DNA from: Aradus depressus
Taxonomy: Eukaryota > Arthropoda > Insecta > Hemiptera > Aradidae
Reading direction: 5' to 3'
Assembly: GCA_963662175.1 (NCBI GenBank)
Contig: OY759224.1
Span: 32,745,489 to 32,809,488, forward strand
DNA: 64,000 nucleotides
Positions 32,844 through 43,330 of this stretch are shown here, in pieces. The position numbers and the translations under genes were made by a program. Position 1 is the stretch's first letter. Each line of letters starts with the position of its first letter. The notes under the pieces were generated by a model, which saw only the letters and a list, made by a program, of their open reading frames with translations, was not told the origin of the DNA and ran no database searches.

Positions 32844-35800
32844 CCGGAAATGCTAGGTATTTGGTGGAGAACCTGAAAATCCTAATTAAAAATTTGTAAA
32901 AATAAAATTTTTTTAATATTTAATTTTACTGAGGTGTGTTGTGTCAATGTTAAAGCCAAAGTTTTGACCTTAACTGGGAAAGTATAAAAGTACATAATTG
33001 GTTCAATATGGAATTATACATGTGAAATTGACAGGGGCGTATCCAGGATTTTGAGCAGGGGAGGCGGGAGGGGCGGGTCGGCCCCAGACTTCGCCCGGTT
33101 AGCGGGCTGAGGTCTCTATGAATCCACTCCCAATTGATTTTAAGTAAAACGCAACTTTCAAAAACCAATATCTCGAAAACTATTGCTCGTACAAGAAAAC
33201 TGAAAATACCGGAAATGCTAGGTATTTGGTGGAGAACCTGAAAATCCTAATTAAAAATTTGTAAAAATAAAATTTTTTTAAGATTTAATTTTACTGAGGT
33301 GTGTTGTGACAATGTTAAAGCCAAAGTATTGATTATAACTGGGGAAGTATAAAAGTACATAATTGGTTCAATATGGAATTATACATGTGAAATTGACAGG
33401 GGCGTATCCAGGATTTTGAGGAGGGGAGGGGGGAGGGGGGGGGGGCGGGTCGGCCCCAGACTTCGCCCGGTGTGCGGGCTGAGGTCTCTATGAATCCACT
33501 CCCAATTGATTTTAAGTAAAACGCAACTTTCAAAAACCAATATCTCGAAAACTATTGCTCGTACAAGAAAACTGAAAATACCGGAAATGCTAGGTATTTG
33601 GTGGAGAACCTGAAAATCCTAATTAAAAATTTGTAAAAATAAAATTTTTTTAAGATTTAATTTTACTGAGGTGTGTTGTGTCAATGTTACAGCCAAAGTA
33701 TTGACTATAACTGGAGAAGTATAAAAGTACATAATTGGTTCAATATGGAATTATACATGTGAAATTGACACGGGCGTAGCCAGGATTTTGAGCAGAGGCG
33801 GGGGGAGGGGCGGGTCGGCCCCAGACCTCGCCCGGTGTGCGGGCTGAGGTCTCTATGAATCCACTACCAATTGATTTTAAGTAAAACGCAACTTTCAAAA
33901 ACCAATATCTCGAAAACTATTGCTCGTACAAGAAAACTGAAAATACCGGAAATGCTAGTTATTTGGTGGAGAACCTGAAAATCCTAATTAAAAATTTGTA
34001 AAAATTAAATTTTTTTAAGATTTAATTTTACTGAGGGTTGTTGTGTCAACGTTAAAGCCAAATTATTGACTATAACTGGAGAAGTATAAAAGTACATAAT
34101 TGGTTCAATATGGAATTATACATGTGAAATTGACAGGGGCGTATCCAGGATTTTGAGCAGTGGCGGGGGGAGGGGGGGGGGGCGAGTCGGCCCCAGACTT
34201 CGCCCGGTGTGCGGGCTGAGGTCTCTATGAATCCACTACCAATTGATTTTAACTAAAACGCAACTTTCATAAACCAATATCTCGAAAACTATTGCTCGTA
34301 CAAGAAAACTGAAATTACGGAAATGCTAGTTATTTGGAGGAGAATCTGAAAATCCTAATTAAAAAATTTGTAATAATTAAATTTTTTTAAGATATAATTT
34401 TACTGAGGTGTGTTGTGTCAACGTTAAAGCCAAAGTTTTGACCTTAACTGGGAAAGTATAAAAGTACATAATTGGTTCAATATGGAATTATACATGTGAA
34501 ATTGACAGGGGCGTAGCCAGGATTTTGAGCAGCGGCGGGGGGAGGGGGGGTCGGCCCCAGACTTCGCCCGGTGTGCGGGCTGAGGTCTCTATGAATCCAC
34601 TCCCAATTGATTTTAAGTAAAACGCAACTTTCAAAAACCAATATCTCGAAAACTATTGCTCGTACAAGAAAACTGAAAATTTCGGAAAATCTAGTTATTT
34701 GGAGGAGAATCTGAAAATACTAATTAAAAATTTGTAAAAATTAAATTTTTTTAAGATTTAATTTTACTGAGGGTTGTTGTGTCAATGTTAAAGCGAAAGT
34801 ATTGACTATAACTGGGGAAGTTTAAAAGTACATAATTGGTTCAATATGGAATTATACATGTGAAATTGACAGGGGCGTAGCCAGGATTTTGAGCAGAGGC
34901 GGGGGGAGGGGTGGGTCTGCCCCAGACCTCGCCCGGTGTGCGGGCTGAGGTCTCTATGAATCCACTACCAATTGATTTTAAGTAAAACGCAACTTTCAAA
35001 AACCAATATCTCGAAAACTATTGCTCGTACAAGAAAACTGAAAATACCGGAAATGCTAGTTATTTGGTGGAGAACCTGAAAATCCTAATTAAAAATTTGT
35101 AAAAATTAAATTTTTTTAAGATTTAATTTTACTGAGGGTTGTTGTGTCAATGTTAAAGCGAAAGTATTGACTATAACTGGGGAAGTTTAAAAGTACATAA
35201 TTGGTTCAATATGGAATTATACATGTGAAATTGACAGGGGCGTATACAGGATTTTGAGCAGGGGAGGGGGGAGGGGTGGGTCTGCCCCAGACCTCGCCCG
35301 GTGTGCGGGCTGAGGTCTCTATGAATCCACTACCAATTATTTTAACTAAAACGCAACTTTCAAAAACCAATATCTCGAAAACTATTGCTCGTACAAGAAA
35401 ACTGAAAATATCGGAAAATCTAGTTATTTGGAGGAGAATCTGAAAATACTAATTAAAAATTTGTAAAAATTAAATTTTTTTAAGATTTAATTTTACTGAG
35501 GGTTGTTTTGTCAATGTTAAAGCGAAAGTATTGACTATAACTGGGGAAGTTTAAAAGTACATAATTGGTTCAATATGGAATTATACATGTGAAATTGACA
35601 GGGGCGTATACAGGATTTTGAGCAGGGGAGGGGGGAGGGGCGGGTCGGCCCCAGACTTCGCCCGGTGTGCGGGCTGAGGTCTCTATGAATCCACTACCAA
35701 TTATTTTAACTAAAACGCAACTTTCAAAAACCAATATCTCGAAAACTATTGCTCGTACAAGAAAACTGAAAATAACGGAAAATCTAGTTATTTGGAGGAG

Positions 35801-37804
35801 AATCTGAAAATACTAATTAAAAATTTGTAAAAATTAAATTTTTTTAAGATTTAATTTTACTGAGGGTTGTTGTGTCAATGTTAAAGCGAAAGTATTGACT
35901 ATAACTGGGGAAGTTTAAAAGTACATAATTGGTTCAATATGGAATTATACATGTGAAATTGACAGGGGCGTATCCAGGATTTTGAGCAGTGGAGGGGGGA
36001 GGAGCGGGTCGGCCTCAGACTTCGCCCGGTGTGCGGGCTGAGGCCTCTGTGAATCCACTACCAATTGATTTTAAGTAAAACGCAACTTTCAAAAACCAAT
36101 AACTCGAAAACTATTGCTCGTACAAGAAAACTGAAAATTTCGGAAAATCTAGTTATTTGGAGGAGAATCTGAAAATACTAATTAAAAATTTGTAAAAATT
36201 AAATTTTTTTAAGATTTAATTTTACTGAGGGTTGTTGTGTCAATGTTAAAGCGAAAGTATTGACTATAACTGGGGAAGTTTAAAAGTACATAGTTGGTTC
36301 AATATGGAATTTTACATGTGAAATTGACAGGGGCGTAGCTAGGATTTTGAGCAGTGGAGGGGGGGAGGGAGGGGGCCAGTCGGCCCCAGACCTCGCCCGG
36401 CTTGCGGATTGAGGTCTCTATGAATCCACTACCAATTGATTTTAAGTAAAATGCAACTTTCAAAAACCAATATCTCGAAAACTATTGCCCGTACAAGAAA
36501 ACTGAAAATACCGGAAATGCTAGCTATTTGGTGGAGAACCTGAAAATCCTAATTAAAAATTTGTAAAATTAAATTTTTTTAAGATTTAATTTTACTGAGG
36601 TGTGTTGTGTCAACATTAAAGCCAAAGTATTGACGTTAACTGGGGAAGTATAAAAGTACATAATTGGTTCAATATGGAATTATACATGTGAAATTGACAG
36701 GGGCGTAGCCAGGATTTTGTGCAGGGACGGGGAGGGAGGAGTGGGCGAGTCGGCCCCAGATTTCGCCCGGTGTGCGGGCTGAGGTCTCTATGAATCCACT
36801 ACCAATTGATATTAACTAAAACGCAACTTTCAAAAACCAATATCTCGAAAACTATTGCTCGTACAAGAAAACTGAAAATATCGGAAAATCTAGTTATTTG
36901 GAGGAGAATCTGAAAATCCTAATTAAAAATTTGTAAAAATTAAATTTTTTTAAGATTTAATTTTACTGAGGTGTGTTGTGTCAATGTTAAAGCCAAAGTA
37001 TTGACTATAACTGGGGAACTATAAAAGTACATAATTGGTTCAAAATGGAATTATACATGTGAAATTGACAGGGGCGTAGCTAGGATTTTGAGCAGTGGAG
37101 GGGGTAGGGAGGGGGCGAGTCGGCCCCAGACCTCGCCCGGCTTGCGGATTGAGGTCTCTATGAATCCACTACCAATTGATTTTAAGTAAAATGCAACTTT
37201 CAAAAACCAATATCTCGAAAACTATTGCTCGTATAAGAAAACTGAAAATACCGGAAATGCTAGTTATTTGGTGGAGAACCTGAAAATCCTAATTAAAAAT
37301 TTGTAAAAATTAAATTTTTTTAAGATTTCATTTTACTGAGGTGTGTTGTGTCAATGTTAAAGCGAAAGTATTGACTATAACTGGGGAAGTATAAAAGTAC
37401 ATAATTGGTTCAAAATGGAATTATACATGTGAAATTGACAGGGGCGTAGCTAGGATTTTGAGCAGTGGAGGGGGGGAGGGAGGGGGCGAGTCGGCCCCAG
37501 ACCTCGCCCGGCTTGCGGATTGAGGTCTCTATGAATCCACTACCAATTGATTTTAAGTAAAACGCAACTTTCAAAAACCAATATCTCGAAAACTATTGCT
37601 CGTACAAGAAAACTGTAAATACCGGAAAACCTAGTTATTTGTAGGAGTATCTGAAAATCCTAATTAAAATTTTTTTGAGATTTAATTTTACTGAGGTGTG
37701 TTGTGTCAATGTTAAAGCCAAAGTATTGACTATAACTGGGGAAGTATAAATGTACATAATTGGTTCAATATGGAGTTATACATGTGAAATTGACAGGGGC
37801 GTAA

Positions 37805-38090
37805 TTGTTGTATTGCACTGTTTCGAGTGACGTTTTAAATATGTCAATGGCCCCAAGTACACGCCTCACTTTTTGCAAGTCTTCCGCTTTATGTCTCCTT
37901 GCACAGATGGGCATCCTATATCATAAGGAACTTGCTTGTGCTCCTTGAAAACTTCAGGGTACAACGTTTTTTTCAATGTCAAATTCAGGAAAAGTCGAGA
38001 AAATTTTCCGTTTTCTGAATTGACCGAAACACTGTCGCCGTCAGGTTACCTTCTGTCGGTAAAAAAAATAACTGTTTTGCTGAAGCACAT
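37805..38090 (-). pseudogene. Coding-like relic at the right edge of the satellite
   Basis: On the minus strand two overlapping frames look protein-like. One reads TLYPEVFKEHKQVPYDIGCP; the other continues with MPICARRHKAEDLQKVRRVL and GAIDIFKTSLETVQYNN. A single frameshift would join them. The frame then runs straight into satellite sequence. I do not recognise the protein. It could be a decayed transposon or gene exon cut by the array. Confidence 0.3.
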
Positions 38091-38700
38091 CGAAATATAA
38101 CGTATGTAGAATAAGTATGTTGAATATATGTACAATATTTTATACATAAAATGTATTTTTTTTAAATATGTCATTTTACTTAATAACATGAATTTATTAA
38201 AATACTAACGTTAAAAAAATTTGCATGAAATTAATTTTTAGAAAATTGTCTACGCCCTTATTTTAAAGTGTAATAATAAACGTGATGTAATTTTTTTTGT
38301 TTAGTCCCCCCCCTCCCCACCGTCACAATCATCACATAAGTTATAACCCCCGTTATAGGTAAGGCGTGTGACGTAGTTTGTGAACAGCCCCTAAGAACAT
38401 TGCCGTTTATCTGCCGTGAACCATTATGAGTTGCTCCCCCTCCCCCCCCCTCCCTCAGGACCTTTATCCCCTGTCCTCGACTATAGTGTCAGTTATTTTT
38501 GAATTTCTCTTTTATCAGTAGGATGTTGGTTTACTGGAGGTTATCGCAAATATATATTTATAGGATAATTAAATAAGATAGACAAAATAAAAAAAATCGA
38601 AAAAGATCGATTGATAACATTTCTTGTCTGTCTCAATGTTTATAAAGTTTAAACATTGTTTCCAGAATGCAGTTTATTATTTCATTGAGAGTGACGCGAC
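38091..38700. other. No gene; pyrimidine-rich tracts
   Basis: AT-rich with two C/T-rich tracts (about 38305-38325 and 38430-38460) and a phrase gtgtgacgtagtttgtgaac, followed by agcccctaag. Similar phrases occur near ends of some DNA transposons, but no partner end was found. Confidence 0.3.
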
Positions 38701-38739
38701 AACCCACTAGTGAGACAAGGCTTTTTTTTTTTTTTTTTC

Positions 38740-38990
38740 CCTGTGTACCGGCCCCTGAAGGAGGCTCAACGTGGGGGGGAATAAGGGCACTTATTTAAGA
38801 TTTTATTGCTGTTATGGCCGGTTATAGGACCCCGCCAATCACCGGAGTCATCGGTTGGGTCCTCCAACCTACCTTTGCGGCGTTTCCCGAGGGAACTCGG
38901 GACCAGGCACCTACGCTCTTGGCTGCGTTGCGCCGAGGATGTCGCAGGTGGGCCGTGTTACCAGCACCCAACGGTCATCCCCGGAACCAC
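38740..38990 (-). other. R1-type element 3' untranslated region
   Basis: Lies between the ORF2 stop (38992) and the poly(A) tail. 38858-38990 is shared with 14860-14993 of the nested fragment. 38741-38857 is absent from it. Confidence 0.75.
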
Positions 38991-38991
38991 G

Positions 38992-39816
38992 TTAAACTGC
39001 CTTCTTTACCTTCCGCCAGGAGGCGACGAATCTTCCGAACTCCGGGTAGTCAGCCTTAGTCATCAGCTTCCTTGGGTTTAGTCCCAGGTACGATCCTGTC
39101 CGGCGTATCAACTCCACCCTAGGTCCGTCGTACAGCGGGCATTCGAGAACTACATGTTCTGCTGTCTCGACGCCGCCACACGAGCAGTTCGGGCTGTCCT
39201 TCTTCTTGAAAAAGAAGAGCTTGGAGTTGAAATGCCCATGACCCGATAGTATCTGGGACGTCCAGTGGTCCGGCTTTACCCAAACCGACTCAAGTCTTGC
39301 CCGGACGTTTGGGAAGTAAGCCCAGGTCGTTCGGCCGTCTGATGATTGTGACCATCGCTGCTGCCATTTATCTACTATCCACTCTTGGACTATGTCCTTA
39401 CAACGCTCCGGTCTGGACTGTCCGTGTAGTTCCTTCTCCAGGGCTAGTCGCAAAGGCTCGTCGGTGTCTGCTCTAAGGGGCAGATTGGATCTGCAGTGAT
39501 ACGAGGCGACGGCCCCGTCCAAGACTAAGTCAATGGGTGGGGCTCCCGCCAGTACCTGCAGCGCTGCCGTAGAGACAGTCCGGTAGGCCTTCGTGACCCT
39601 TAACAGGGCTGTTCTCTGTGCCTGAACGAGGATAACTCGCTGCCGTTTCGTGGGGTGATGCCACCATCCTGCGGCCACGTATCTCGCAACGGCCTCGAAC
39701 TCCCCGGTGTAGATAGCTCTACACGGGGAGTAGCCGAGGCCCCATGTTGCTCGGGCTAGGCAGCTCAAAGCGTTGAAAATGGCTATAGTCCTTTCTATCC
39801 CTTCCGCGTTTCTCAA
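38992..39816 (-). pseudogene. R1-type ORF2 C-terminal domain
   Basis: A frame of 274 codons: LARATWGLGYSPCRAIYTGE, then RYVAAGWWHHPTKRQRVILV, SGHGHFNSKLFFFKKKDSPN, the knuckle CSCGGVETAEHVVLEC and SWRKVKKAV. About 95% alike to the nested fragment. Its start, MRNAEG, is artificial: a small insertion at 39796-39835, which also duplicates atagtcctttct, cut it from the reverse transcriptase. Confidence 0.85.
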
Positions 39817-39835
39817 CTTAGAAGTTGTTTATAGT

Positions 39836-40460
39836 CCTTTCTTTAATGGCAACAGCGTGGGGTGTCACGTTCAGACCCGGCCCGATTCGCACTCCTAGGT
39901 ACGTAACCGTTGCCGGGCACTCAACGCGCAGCCCATGGTATCTTATGACCAGAGGATGCCGGGCGTCAGACCTCCCTCTCGCTAGCAAGGCCAACGTCTT
40001 GCCGGGCGAGAGGGTGAGTTTGTTGGCGCAGCACCAGCTGTCAATATGCCCAATGGCGGTCTCTGCTCGTTGGGTCAGAGCAGCGCGTGCACAGTGACCA
40101 CGAGATCATCGACGTAGGCTATTGCCTTGAATCCTCGATTCTCTAGGTCACGGAGCAGGTCGTCAAAGAGTATGCCCCACAGAGTAGGTCCGAGGACCGA
40201 GCCCTGGGGACAGCCTCTGGTGACCTCCGCAGTAGTGCTGGCATAGCGCTGGCTCATGGTTGCAGAGCGCTCGCGAAGGAAGCCGGAGATCAGCCCAAAT
40301 AGATTCCTAGGTGGTCCCATCATCCGCAGTCGCGTGAGGACCGCAGGCCACCAGGCGCTGTCGAAGGCTGCTGCAATGTCGAAGAAGTCACAGAGTTATT
40401 TGCCCCCGTCTTCCTCCACATCCGCCCTTAGCCTCCTCAAGGCGTCCTCAGTGGACCTAC
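39836..40460 (-). pseudogene. R1-type reverse transcriptase core, broken
   Basis: Minus-strand pieces in different frames: HRQYGCLRGRSTEDALRRLR, then FDIAAAFDSAWWPAVLTRLR with motif A, RGCPQGSVLGPTLWGILFDD, and AYVDDLVVTVHA with the catalytic pair. An 11-base deletion at 40085 (relative to the nested fragment) and a TAA near 40400 interrupt it. Confidence 0.85.
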
Positions 40461-42121
40461 CTCTCAGGCAACCGTACTGCCGATGGGACACGTAGGCATG
40501 AACCTGGGCGCGAATTCTGTCTGTTGAGGATGAGAGTCTCTAGCACCTTATCGAGCACGGGAAGGAGGCTGATTGGTCTATAACTCGCTGCCAAAGCAGG
40601 GTCCCTGTCCCCAGGCATGAGAAACGTGCAAACAATCGCCCGTTTCCACGCTCTCGGGAAGTGGCCTCGCCTCAAGCAGGCATTGTACATGTGCATCAGA
40701 TCTGGCCTGATGGCCGGGAGAGCTTTCTTGATCATGGCCGCGTCTATGAGATCACTCCCAGGGGCGCCGCCACTCTTCTGCTTCCCAACCGCCAAATCCA
40801 AATCGATCACATCCCAATCAGGCGCATCCTCCGTATCCGGCAGTGTACGAGATGCAAACCTGATGTCATGCTGGCTGGGTGTATCTTCCTCCGGGTTATC
40901 CGCCGGGAAGGCCTCCTTCAGGTACATCCTACCGGCCTCCTCCAGAGACAAGGCGTACAAACCGCCGTCTCTGATGGAGGCTACGGGGGCGACCGCTTTG
41001 AGCCTGCCGGTGGCAACCCGGTAGGGGATCCCCCACGGGTTTTTGCTGCTCTCGTCCTCAATGAACTTCCTCCAGCTTTCCTTTTTTGCGGTTTCGATCT
41101 GCTTACCATAAGCCTTGCTTAGTTGCCTGTACTCTTCCCTTCGCATCCACCTTAGGAGAGGGTCTCGGCACCGTTGGCTCCTTCTCCTGGCACGATGAAC
41201 GGCTCTTTTGGCAAGGGTGAGGTCCTCGCTCCACCAGGGGACCTTCTTGGGCCGGTTGACTTTTCTCGGGATGGTTTCGTCGGCAGCTCGCAGCAAAATG
41301 CTGCTGAGTTTGCCAACCTCCTCCTCAATCTGGTCAACCGGGTCCAAGCCCCTGAGGCCCTCCCATTCCTCGTCACAGGAGTAGGTGGTGACAGACGCCA
41401 CGAAGGCGTCAGATATGGGCTTGCGAGTAGCAAAGCGGGGGTCCTTAGGCCTGACTGCAGGGAGCTGGGCATCAATGAGCCGAACGTCTAGGACACTATG
41501 GTCGCTAGATGTGCTCTCTCGGACGCTCCAGCCGCCCACAGCCCGGTATAGGGCACTCGACACCAACGTGACGTCTATGTGAGACTCTCCATTGGGGCCA
41601 CGGAAGGTGGGAGAGGAGTGCGGGTCATTAACAATGCATAGATCATGGCGGGCGATCACGTCCAGCAGTCTGTCGCCCCGGCGGTCGGTGCGAACCGACC
41701 CCCACGCGGCAGACCAGGCATTGACGTCGGCCATGACCATGACACTGCGCCCCGCGAGAGTGTCCAGGACCAGCTCCAGGTGGCCCAGCTGTCGCTCTAT
41801 GTTTTCATTTGGCGGGAAATATCCACTGATCACATAGCAACTCGCATTGGCGTGCCTGATACAAGCCACAGCTATATGGCTGGTGGACAGATGGTGGAGT
41901 GCCATCACGTCCACTTGAGGGCCGGTCACGACGATCGCTGCCATTGGGCGATCGCCGTTCCGTGCGCCAGTGATAATTCTGTGGCCAGTACCAAGGCCTG
42001 CCACGCAGCCTCTGACGCAGTAGGGCTCCTGGAGAGCTAATACATCAACACTCTCGGCAGTCACCAAATGCCGCAGCTCCTCCGCCACTATCCTGCGCCT
42101 GTGCATGTTGATCTGCCACAG
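40457..42121 (-). CDS. R1-type ORF2, endonuclease and reverse transcriptase start
   Basis: 549 codons from ATG 42106; the frame extends upstream as LWQINMHRRR, so the natural protein starts earlier. The endonuclease domain is at residues about 1-215: INMHRRR (Asn), LALQEPYCVRG (Glu), MVMADVNAWSAAWGS (Asp/Asn), SHIDVTLVS (Asp) and STSSDHSVLDVR (Ser-Asp-His). A basic linker, WWSEDLTLAKRAVHRARRRS, follows. The reverse transcriptase begins with KSGGAPGSDLIDAAMIKKAL and continues to DRDPALAASYRPISLLPVLD, then KVLETLILNR, where a frameshift near 40520 ends the good sequence. Confidence 0.92.
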   Translation of the reverse strand: MWQINMHRRRIVAEELRHLVTAESVDVLALQEPYCVRGCVAGLGTGHRIITGARNGDRPMAAIVVTGPQVDVMALHHLSTSHIAVACIRHANASCYVISGYFPPNENIERQLGHLELVLDTLAGRSVMVMADVNAWSAAWGSVRTDRRGDRLLDVIARHDLCIVNDPHSSPTFRGPNGESHIDVTLVSSALYRAVGGWSVRESTSSDHSVLDVRLIDAQLPAVRPKDPRFATRKPISDAFVASVTTYSCDEEWEGLRGLDPVDQIEEEVGKLSSILLRAADETIPRKVNRPKKVPWWSEDLTLAKRAVHRARRRSQRCRDPLLRWMRREEYRQLSKAYGKQIETAKKESWRKFIEDESSKNPWGIPYRVATGRLKAVAPVASIRDGGLYALSLEEAGRMYLKEAFPADNPEEDTPSQHDIRFASRTLPDTEDAPDWDVIDLDLAVGKQKSGGAPGSDLIDAAMIKKALPAIRPDLMHMYNACLRRGHFPRAWKRAIVCTFLMPGDRDPALAASYRPISLLPVLDKVLETLILNRQNSRPGSCLRVPSAVRLPER

Positions 42122-42164
42122 GCGGGGAGGCCCCCGCGCATCCTACCCGCCATAATCGGTGCGT

Positions 42165-42495
42165 GAGACTAGGGCCTCTAAGGCACGGATGTATGACGGA
42201 CAAGTTTCGCTATCAGCCGTCTGTGCGGCGCGAGGACTCCGTCTGCGGCAGTTCACGCAGTTCGGCGCTTGGGCCTTATTGGGACAGCTGGCGCTGTCAT
42301 GACCCTCCACCGAACACCTCGCACATACCTGTGGTCTGTTGCACGTTGTTGCAACGTGTCTGAAGTCCTGGCATCTCCAGCACCTCGAAACCTCCAGGCA
42401 GTCCTTGACCCTGAAAAGGAAGTGGAAAAGTGAGACACGGCCGCCTCCAACAGTGTCCGCCAGTTCTCCATGTACTCGCTCTGGAGGACTCCCTC
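42165..42495 (-). pseudogene. R1-type ORF1, C-terminal zinc-knuckle part
   Basis: On the minus strand at about 42490-42235, in a frame without ATG: LFHFLFRVKDCLEVSR, then two CX2CX4HX4C knuckles (CWRCQDFRHVATTC and CARCSVEGHDSASC) and the start of a third (CVNCRRR). This is the RNA-binding end of the element's gag-like protein. The rest is lost to 5' truncation at about 42495. Confidence 0.85.
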
Positions 42496-42646
42496 TGTTT
42501 TTGTGTTGAGCCTCGCCCCTAATCCCTTCTTTTTTTTTTATCCGATTTGACTGAAAACCAATAAGTGTCGTCCTTAAAGGGCTTTGAATTTACATATGAA
42601 ATTTCATGTTAATAAATTCATTACAACGGCAGTTATTAGAGTTTCT
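42496..42646 (-). repeat. Family B fragment left of an AT-rich insert
   Basis: tgttgagcctcgcccctaat, atccgatttgactgaaaacc and aaatttcatgttaataaatt are family B modules read on the minus strand. The copy resumes at about 43331. Confidence 0.75.
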
Positions 42647-43330
42647 ATTAGGATTTTCAACCGAAACCGAATCTTCGGCCTCGGTCTCAGTTTCGGCCGA
42701 AACCGAAACAGAAACGTATTTAGACATGTTGAAATTTCCATTGTATACTGAAATTTAGTGTATTTTTTACTCATACATCTACCTACAGATAGTTAATTCG
42801 TGTTAAATGAAATAAAACACAATAATTGAAGTATGTAACAAAAATAGTTATTTATTTATGTTACATTAACAATTTAACATGAACAGAAATAATAAACATT
42901 TTAAAGTGAAGACCTGCCTTGTAAGTAAACTTTGTCAAAAATCAACATTAGATTAGATATAAAGTACAGACTCCTTAATTAAGTAAGTACCTATTTTAAT
43001 TGTGTTCACAATATTCTTAAAATTAATTTATTTTTTACTGAGATCTTGTATTTAGCACTTGGTGATTAAAGCATTACCTAATTATCAGATTTAACAACGA
43101 TTACAATAATTTGTAAGACTATCAAGTAATTACTTAATTAAAAAAAAACAGTTATAAAATCAAAAGAAAAAAAAACGAAATATTATTAGATTACTAATTA
43201 ATGTAAGTATTCGTTTGGCAACCACACACGACTCACAAGTCACGAACTCATCCGAAGTTAGTCGAACGACGACTGACAAGTCACGAAAACTGAGTTTCGG
43301 CTGATTTTTGCCGAAACCGAATCTCTCTAT
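42647..43330. mobile_element. AT-rich element bounded by TTTCGG/CCGAAA-rich ends
   Basis: Left end (42650-42715) repeats motifs such as accgaaacc and tttcggccgaaacc. The right end (43285-43325) has gagtttcggctgatttttgc and cgaaaccga. The interior is AT-rich without coding sequence. Family B on both sides is continuous if this stretch is removed. Similar CCGAAACC ends occur in some insect hAT-like non-autonomous elements. I see no clear 8-bp duplication (only tctat is shared), so the class is uncertain. Confidence 0.45.

Larger units (their letters stand above)
21744..37804 (+). repeat. Satellite DNA array, about 44 monomers of about 365 bp
   Basis: The anchor acataattggttcaatatgg recurs at 21947, 22331, 22695, 23060, 23426, 23879, 24247, 24606, 24971, 25335, 25699, 26065, 26429, 26793, 27158, 27522 and onward to about 37760, nearly always 364-366 bp apart. 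Each monomer has, in order: tataaaag, the anchor, attgacaggggcgtagccag (tatccag in many units), a variable G-rich tract, gtcggccccagacttcgccc, gcgggctgaggtctctatga, ccaatatctcgaaaactatt, gctcgtacaagaaaactgaa and a long A/T-rich stretch. The array begins inside a monomer at about 21744 and ends inside one at gacaggggcgta (about 37793-37804). The repeated minus-strand 66-82 codon frames come from the monomer itself and show no sign of selection. Confidence 0.97.
38721..42495 (-). mobile_element. R1-type non-LTR retrotransposon, longest copy
   Basis: Minus strand from 42495 down to a poly(T) run at 38721-38740 (poly(A) on its own strand). Order in element direction: the end of ORF1 with zinc knuckles (42495-42170), endonuclease (42110-41440), linker, reverse transcriptase (about 40850-39840), C-terminal domain with Cys/His cluster (39816-38992) and a 3' untranslated region. 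The 5' end is truncated inside ORF1 and abuts family B sequence. The YVDD catalytic motif, the SDH-type endonuclease and the C-terminal knuckle are characteristic of the R1 clade. Several frame breaks make it inactive. It is not in a 28S rRNA gene, so it is either a relative that does not target rDNA or a displaced copy. Confidence 0.9.

Noticed and set aside
23384..33533. Recurrent minus-strand ORFs of 60-82 codons (MVFESWVLLKINWEWIHRDL...)
   Set aside because: They are the satellite monomer read in one frame; lengths change with the G-tract and there is no start context, domain or sign of selection.
21744..37804. Regularly spaced direct repeats suggesting a CRISPR array
   Set aside because: The period is about 365 bp and the whole unit is conserved, with no short repeat/unique spacer alternation; this is satellite DNA in an animal genome.
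40617..41122. Plus-strand ORFs of 135-153 codons
   Set aside because: They are antisense to the R1-type ORF2, whose minus-strand motifs are unmistakable.
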